From: Rhinopithecus roxellana
Lineage: Eukaryota > Chordata > Mammalia > Primates > Cercopithecidae
Reading direction: 5' to 3'
NCBI RefSeq assembly: GCF_007565055.1
Contig: NC_044560.1
Location: 48,631,030 to 48,695,029, forward strand
Length of the DNA stretch: 64,000 nt
This document shows, one piece after another, positions 57,704 through 64,000 of the stretch (the first letter of the stretch is position 1; every line of letters starts with the position of its first letter). A model generated the notes under the pieces. It did no database searches and was not told where the DNA came from. It saw only the letters and a list, made by a program, of their open reading frames with translations. Position numbers and translations under genes: made by a program.

Positions 57704-57797
57704 AATTCTTTTTCCTCAGTTTACCAACCAGTTATCATAAGGGTTAGCTGTAGAAATGCCCTTTAAGAGCAGAGGAACTGCTGCAGATAGTTAGGCA
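57704..57797 (+). repeat. Right arm of 94-bp inverted duplication (likely source)
   Basis: Starts AATTCTTTTTCCTCAGTTTA and ends GCAGATAGTTAGGCA. It lies in unique DNA, so it is more likely the template than the copy inside the transposon. Confidence 0.97.
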
Positions 57798-57811
57798 GAC
57801 ATTGGCTTGGA

Positions 57812-57893
57812 AATAGGGTGTATTTCTTAGGAGGTAAATGATCCAATCAGATCCAATAGGGTGTATTTCTTAGGAGGCAAATGATCCAATCAG
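57812..57893. repeat. 43-bp tandem duplication
   Basis: AATAGGGTGTATTTCTTAGG begins at 57,812 and again at 57,855. The units differ at one internal base (GGTAAATG versus GGCAAATG). It lies 14 bp beyond the right arm of the inverted duplication. Confidence 0.97.
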
Positions 57894-57984
57894 ATGATGG
57901 ATATGACTGATCCAGTCTGTCCAGAAGGACTAAATGGCATAGTGGTGGTGACTGTGGTTCCTTCCTCATCTTCTTTGGACTGAG

Positions 57985-58420
57985 ACATACAAGGCCTCTG
58001 TGACCTGGCCTCTGTTTACCTCTCCTCTCTCATCTGCTGGGCTGCTCCCTTCCACATGTTTACTTTTCTGCTACACCATGCTGCTTCCACTTCTGGAACA
58101 TATTTTTTTTTTCCTCACCTCAGTGCCTTTGCATATAGTGTTCTCTGTGACAGAAAGAAAACACTCTACTCTTTTTGTGTCAGATATGTAAATATTCTTC
58201 AAGATTCTATTCTGCTATCACCTAGCCTCTTCCCCGCTGTCAGATTTACATGCTCCTCCTTTGCATTCTGGTAGCACCCTGTGCTTAAGTCCAAGAAGTC
58301 CTTATAATAATATACTGCAATTATTGATTTACTGGTCTTATTTTCATATTAAATGCTAACCTTATTTTTGTTGCGCTAGAACCTAGCACATGACTTGGAA
58401 CAAAGTTGGAAAAACAAGCA
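57985..58420 (+). mobile_element. L2 LINE 3' end
   Basis: TCTGTGACCTGGCCTCTG, TACACCATGCTGCTTCCAC, CTCAGTGCCTTTGCATATAG and CTATCACCTAGCCTCTTCCC lead to AACCTAGCACATGACTTGGA, in L2 order. The frames of 63 and 72 codons over it are L2 debris. Confidence 0.75.
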
Positions 58421-59554
58421 AAAGGTAGAAAGCCAGTCTTTTAGCCACATACTTTTTCTTTGTAAGGAATCTGAATTTTAGTTATAGCAATGACACTAAC
58501 TTACTGTGTCAACATTCAAAGTCACTATTTGGGTGACATTCTTCTTCTGGAAAGTGAGATTATTTAACTAAATAATGACTAGTCAATATTTTTGATTAGC
58601 AGCAACGCTCGGTTTTTTCAACGAAATCATCCTGTAAAACCCAAATAAAACACTGAAACTATGCTGCATGAAAAAAGAAAACTGTCTAGAGCCCTGCCCA
58701 TTTAACCTCCCTTTTCCCATTATCCCACTTCCACCCCCTTTTATGCTTGGAGCATAGTTTGAAAACCGCAGATCTAGGTGATCTTTAAGGTTCCAGCGAG
58801 GCCAGCACTTTCAGATAATTTACACAGCGAATTAAACAGAACCCTTCCTCATGGCTGTATCCTTTCCCAGGTTCTGAGGTATATCTATACCCTCATCTGG
58901 TTTTAGTTTTGTAAACCCCAGTAACAGAGTATAGAAGTCATGTTATTCTGGAAGTCAATATGCTTAGTTTTGGCATTCAGAATGTTTGTTGGCTGGTTTA
59001 TAGGGATCTGTATTCTGGCTTATTAATGAAGAAAAAGAATGGTACATATATCTTGGCTTTGAAATTGGAGCCACAGTTTAGAATCCTGTGTGGAATCAAG
59101 GCATATAATGGTGGCTAAGGGCCAAGAACAGAAGAAATTTCAGTGATTCTATATGCATAGTTTTTAATTCCTTGTATAGTTTTTAATTCCTTGTGGTTTG
59201 TGAAAGGTGCTAGATAAATTTATTATTGACCTAAGTAGTCAATTAAATGTTGGCACAGAGAGAACACCAGTGTATTTATTTTGTGATATGATGGAATAAT
59301 TAAAATACAGTAAAATGAGATCATTGTTTTTAACTTGCGTCTGGTTGGTTGTTTGGTTCATAGAAGAGAAAAGATTAGTTTAAACTTTACAGGAGACAAA
59401 TATAAGTAACTGCAGAATATGCATCATTTTAAGCTATAATTTTTATGACTGCTAATTATATGAATAGAATCATTTATCAATCTTCTTCTGAGGACCAGAT
59501 TTCATATATCGGAATCCTTCTAATTGTTTATATAAAGAGATTATTGCTACTAGC
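58421..59554. other. Mostly unique sequence
   Basis: A possible hAT/MER5-type end lies near 58,745-58,775 (CATAGTTTGAAAACCG). A 19-bp tandem duplication (ATAGTTTTTAATTCCTTGT) lies at 59,157-59,194. No gene recognised. Confidence 0.4.
59157..59194. repeat. 19-bp perfect tandem duplication
   Basis: ATAGTTTTTAATTCCTTGT occurs twice in direct succession without mismatch. Confidence 0.97.
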
Positions 59555-59660
59555 CTCATGAGATTAGTACTATTATGCCAATGTTATAAATAAGGAAATT
59601 GAATCTTAGAGATGTTTAAGAACTTACTGTAGTTCACATGGCTTCTGAAGGTGGAGTACA
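59555..59660 (-). mobile_element. MIR fragment, antisense
   Basis: CATGAGATTAGTACTATTAT, AATAAGGAAATTGAATCTTAG and TTACTGTAGTTCACATGGC follow reverse MIR. Confidence 0.65.
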
Positions 59661-59694
59661 TAATAGAACTGTCAATAGTACATGGAATAAACTA

Positions 59695-60872
59695 CGTATT
59701 ATTTTTAACAGATGTTTTTGTAGAGCAATTTTAGGTTCACACAAAATTGAGAGGAAAGTAGAGAGATTTCCTGTTTACTCCTTTCCCCCACATGCTTAGC
59801 ACCTGCTATTATAAAAATGCCCCACCAGGATGGTACATTTTTTGCATCTGATGAACCTCCATTAACAATCCTTATCACCCAGAGTCCACACTTTACACTA
59901 GAGTTCGTTCTTGGTATTGTGTATCCTATGGGTTTGGACAAATGTATAATGACATTTATTTACCATTATAACATCATAGAGAGTAGTTTCACTGCCCTAA
60001 AAATCCTCTGCACTCTGCCTCCCTTCCCCAACTCCTGGCAACCACTGATGTTTTTGCTGACTCTATAGGTTTGTCCTTTCCAGAATGTCATATAGGTAGA
60101 ATGAAACATTATGTAGTCTTTTCAGATTGGCTTCCCTTTCATTTAAGTTTCTTTCATGCATTTTCATGGCTTCATAGCTCATTTCCTTTTAGGACTGAAT
60201 AATAATTTTATATTATCTGGTTATACCAAAATTTATTTATCCATTCACCTGAAGGACATCTTGGTCGCTTCCAAGTTTTGACAATTACAAATAAAGCTGC
60301 TATAAACATTCATGTCCAAGTTTTTGTGCGTACATAGGCTTTCAACTTCTTTGGGAAAATACCAATGCAAGCAAATGCTGGGTTGTATGGTAAGAGTATG
60401 ATTCGTCTTGTAAAACACCTTCAAATTGTATTTCATAGTGGAGGTATCATTTTGCATTTCCATCAGTAATGTATGAGAGTTTCTGTTGCTTTGTCAGTAT
60501 TTGATGTTCTGGATTTTGGTCAGTCTGATAGGTTATAGTTGTATCTTACTGTTGTTTTAATTTGAACTTTCTGATGACATATAATGTGGAGCATCTTTTC
60601 ATATGCTTATTTACCATCTATGTATCTTCCTTGGTGAGCTGTCAAGGTCTTTGGCCTATTTTTCAATTAGGTTGTTCATGTTATTATTGTTGAGTTCAAG
60701 AGTTCTTAGTGTATCTTGGATAACAATTCCTTATCTGACAATTTACCCAAATCTGTGGCTTGCCACTTGTCGTTTTATGTTCTTGACAGTGTCATTCACA
60801 GAGAAGAAATTTTTCATTTTAATCAAGCCCAGTTTATCAATTATTTCTTTCATAGACCATAACTTTGGTGTA
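59695..60872 (-). mobile_element. L1M LINE, antisense, 3' UTR and ORF2 end (block 1)
   Basis: The plus strand reads antisense L1M: ATGAACCTCCATTAACAATC, CTCCTGGCAACCACTGATG, TTATCCATTCACCTGAAGGA, AATAAAGCTGCTATAAACAT and GTCAATTCCTTATCTGACAA-like parts. A MaLR LTR interrupts at 60,873. Confidence 0.85.
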
Positions 60873-61248
60873 TGTTTTAGTTTGTTTTGTGCTGCTATAA
60901 GAGAATGCCTGAGACTGGCTAGTCTATAAAAAAACAGAAATTTATTTCCTCACAATTCTGTAGGCTAGGAAGTCCAAAAATCAAGGTATTAGCATCAGGT
61001 GAGGGCCTTCTTGCTTCACCATAACATGGTGAAAGGCATCACACGAGTGAGAGAGAGAGAGCAAGAGGTCACCCAAACGCAACTTTTTATAAAGAACTCA
61101 CTCCCATCATAGCAGCATTAATCCATCTGTAAGGGTGGGGACCTAATAGCCTAATCACCTTTTCCAGGTCCCATCTCTTAACACTGTTGGATTGGGTATT
61201 AAGTTTACAATGTGTGCTTGTTTGGGGAAATGTATTTAAACCATAGCA
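60873..61248 (-). mobile_element. MaLR-type solo LTR, antisense, inside L1M
   Basis: TGTTTTAGTTTGTTTTGTGC, GAATGCCTGAGACTGGC, GTGAGGGCCTTCTTGCTTCA, AACATGGTGAAAGGCATC and TTAACACTGTTGGATTGGGT end in AAACCATAGCA. The L1 sequence resumes on the far side. Confidence 0.85.
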
Positions 61249-62459
61249 GTATTGCATCTAAAATGTCATAGCCAAACCCCAAATTATTTAGATTTTCTTT
61301 TTTGTTATCTTCTAAGAGTCTTACGGTTTTTAATTTTACTTTAGAGCTATGATACATTTTGAATTAATTTTTGTGAAGGGTGTAAAATCTGTATCTGTAC
61401 TTTTTTTTTTTTTTTTTTTTTTGCACGTGGAAATTCAGTTGTTTCAGTGGCATTTGTTGAAAAAAATATTTTCTCCATTGTATTGCCTTAACTCTTTTGT
61501 CAAAAATCAGTTGACTATATTTGGGTCTATTTCAGAGCTCTCCTGTTTCATTGATCTATTTGTCAGTTCTTTCACCAATGCTACACTGTCTTGATCGCTG
61601 TAATTTATAGTATGTCTTGAAGTCAAGTAGTGTCAGCCCTCCAACTTTATCCTTCTCTTTCAGTATTGTGTTGGCTATTCTGTGTCTTTTGCCCATTCAT
61701 ATAAACTTCAGAATGAGTTTGACATTATCCACAAAGTAACTTGCTGGAATTTTGATTGAGATTCCATTGAATCAAATTGGGAAGAATTGACATCTTGATA
61801 GTATTGAGTCTTTTTATGCGTGAATATGGAATATCTCTCCATTTATTTAATTCTTCATTGATTTCTCTCATCAGAGTTTAACAGTTTTCCTCATATAGAC
61901 CTAATACATAGTTTGTTAGATTTATACCTAAGTATTTCATTTTTGGGTTGCCAATGTAAATGGTATTGTGTTCTTAACTTCAAATTCCACTTGCTCATTG
62001 CTGGTATATAGGAAAGTGATGGACTTTTTTGTTTTAACCTTGTATCCTGAAACCTTGCTATAATAGCTTATTAACTTCAGAATGTTTGTCAATTCTTTTG
62101 GATTTTCTACATACATAATCATGTAATCTGTGAACAAAGTTCTGTTTTTTCGTTCCAATCAATCACCATTTACTTCCTTTTGTCTTACTGCATCAACTAG
62201 GACTTCCAGTATGGAAAAGCAATCATGAGAAGAGATATCCTTGACTTGTTCCTGATACTAGTGAGAAAGCTTTGAGTTTCTTACTTTTAAGTATAACCTT
62301 AGCTTATGTTTATTATAGATATTCTTTATCAAGTTGAAGACGTTTCCTTTTATTCCTGGTTTACTGAGAGTTTTTATCATGAATAGGAGTTGAATTTTTG
62401 CAAATAGTTTTTCTATATTTGTTGGTAAGATTATATGATTTTTTTCTTCATTACCCTTG
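61249..62459 (-). mobile_element. L1M LINE, antisense, ORF2 RT (block 2)
   Basis: Contains AAAATCAGTTGACTATATTT, CTTGATCGCTGTAATTTATAG and ATATCTCTCCATTTATTTAA in antisense L1 order. The minus frame 61,937-62,158 is part of the ORF2 reverse transcriptase (YVENPKELTNILKLIS). The active-site tetrad reads FTDY, not the usual FADD/YADD, so it is inactive. Confidence 0.87.
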
Positions 62460-62873
62460 TGTTAGTTCATTTTATGTTGCTATAAAGGAATACCTGAGAC
62501 TGGGTAATTTATAAAGAAAAGAGGTTTATTTTGGCTCACAATTCTGACTGTACAAGAAGCATAGTGCCAACATCTGCCTCTGGTGAAGACCTCAGGAAGC
62601 TTACAGTCATGGCAGAAGGTGAAGGGGGAGCAGGCATGTCATATGGTGAGACAGGCAGCAGAAAATATGCCAGGCTTTTTTAACCAGCTCTTATGTGAAC
62701 TAATGAAGTGAGTACTTACTCATTATTGTGGGGAGGGCACCAAGCCATTCATGAGAGATCTGTCCTCATGACTGCCCCCATGACCTAAACACCACCTACC
62801 AGGCCCCACCTTCCACATTGAGGATCACATTTCAACATGGTATTTGGAGGGGACAAACATCCAAACCATATGA
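62460..62873 (-). mobile_element. MaLR-type solo LTR, antisense, inside L1M
   Basis: TGTTAGTTCATTTTATGTTG, GAATACCTGAGACTGGG, ACAAGAAGCATAGTGCCAAC, GGAAGCTTACAGTCATGGC, GAGGGCACCAAGCCATTC and CAGGCCCCACCTTCCACATT end in AAACCATATGA. It divides the L1M a second time. Confidence 0.88.
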
Positions 62874-64000
62874 ATTCTTTTGATGTAATGGGTTAAATTA
62901 ATTGATTTTTGAACATTGAACCAGGCCTGCATACTGAAGATAAATTTCACTTGGTTGTGGTTTACAGTTCTTTTTATATACTGCTGAATTCAATTTGCCA
63001 TTATTTTATTGATGTTTTTGCATCTATACTCATGAGAGGTACTGGCCTGTAGTTCTCTTTCCTTGCACTGTCTTTGTCTGGCTTCGGTATTAGGGACACG
63101 CTGGCCTCATAGAATGAGTTAGGAAGTATTCCATCTGCATCTATCTTCTGAAAGAGAAGGTGCAGAATTAGTGAACTTACTTAATTTTTTTGGTAGAATT
63201 CACCAGTGAACATATCTGGGCCTGGTGCTTTCTGTTTTGGAAGGTTATTAATTGTTGATTCAATTTATTTAAAAGATATAGGCCTATTCAGATTGTTTAT
63301 TTCTTCTTGCATGAGTTTTGGCAGATGGTGTCTTTCAAGTAAGGGTCTATTTCATCTAGGTTATCAAATTTATGGACATATAATTGTTCATAGTATTCCT
63401 TTATTATCCTTTTAACATCTATGGGATTTGTAGTGATGTCCCCACTTTCATTTGTGATGGAATAATTTGTGTTATCTCTATTTTTTTTAGTTAGCTCACA
63501 AAAGACTCATCAATTTTACTGATTTTTTTTTCTGAAAACCATCTTTTGGCTTCAAGAATTTTCTCTATTGATTTCATGTTTTCAATTTTATTGATTTCTG
63601 CTCTAATTGTTATTATTTCTTTGCTTCTTCTCAGTTTGGATTTAGTTTGCTCTTCTTTTTCTGGCTTAAGGCAGAAGTGATTGATTTTAGTTATTTCTTA
63701 TTTTCTAATATATGCATTTAATTGCAAAATTGCACTGCTTTTTTTCTGTATTTCACAAATTTTGATAAGTTTTGTTTTTATTTTTCTTTAGTTCAAAGTA
63801 TTTTTAATGTCTCCCAAGATTCCTTCTTTGAGCCCTGTGTTACTTAGAAGTAGGTTGTTTGATCTTCAAGCATTTTGAGACTTTTTGGGCTTTTCAATTA
63901 TTCATTTTTAGTTTAGTTCCACTCTGTTCTAACAATGTACTTTGTATAATTTTCATTCTTATTTTATTTGTTAAGGTGTATTTTACAGTTCAACATGTGG
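62874..64000 (-). mobile_element. L1M LINE, antisense, ORF2 (block 3), runs off the window
   Basis: Antisense ORF2 continues: TTGAACCAGGCCTGCATACT, ACTGGCCTGTAGTTCTCTTT, TGGTAGAATTCACCAGTGAA, TTTGATTCATTTTATTGAT-like and AGCCCTGTGTTACTTAGAAG. The 5' end of the element lies beyond position 64,000. Confidence 0.85.

Overview
The window looks like AT-rich, gene-poor nuclear DNA of a catarrhine primate, most likely an Old World monkey such as a macaque or baboon. The best evidence is the AluY at 30,641-30,970. It has a 49-base oligo-T, a clean 12-bp target-site duplication and sequence variants typical of cercopithecid AluYR-type subfamilies. Alu, L1P, THE1/MaLR and ERVL elements support a primate. 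Bacterial gene features, RNA genes, CpG islands and intact host genes were not recognised. Nearly all ORFs are chance ORFs or lie inside repeats. All repeat-family names are given from recognition alone, without a database search.

Layout. 1-9,963: unique sequence with one AluJ, several old MIRs, a 136-bp tandem duplication and an MLT1 LTR. 9,964-13,010: a truncated minus-strand ERVL provirus (3' LTR, dUTPase remnant, integrase, RNase H remnant) abutting a partial THE1 LTR. 13,095-16,380: L2, MIR and AluJ. 17,840-19,752: a MaLR element (internal region plus 3' LTR) with an Alu inside it. 19,840-22,190: a minus-strand L1M. 22,191-36,900: a repeat-poor core with blocks that read like conserved noncoding DNA, one possible orphan exon and a decayed FRAS1/FREM-type exon. 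It also holds the young AluY and a 253-nt pure purine tract. 36,902-49,584: scattered Alu, MIR, L1M and two opposed THE1 LTRs. 49,585-55,125: two head-to-head L1M segments with an L1P 3' end nested in one. 55,126-59,694: unique sequence, a Tigger-like DNA transposon and an L2. 59,695-64,000: a minus-strand L1M split by two MaLR LTRs.

Most notable items. (1) A FRAS1/FREM-type CSPG-repeat exon at 28,709-28,972 with splice-like edges and a frameshift near its 3' end, standing alone in 64 kb. (2) A 94-bp inverted duplication, 90/94 identical with no gaps, between 56,484-56,577 and 57,704-57,797. One arm interrupts the Tigger-like element, which suggests a templated insertion. A 43-bp tandem duplication lies 14 bp past the other arm. 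(3) The repeat-poor 22-37 kb core, which may be regulatory. No working multi-gene system is visible.
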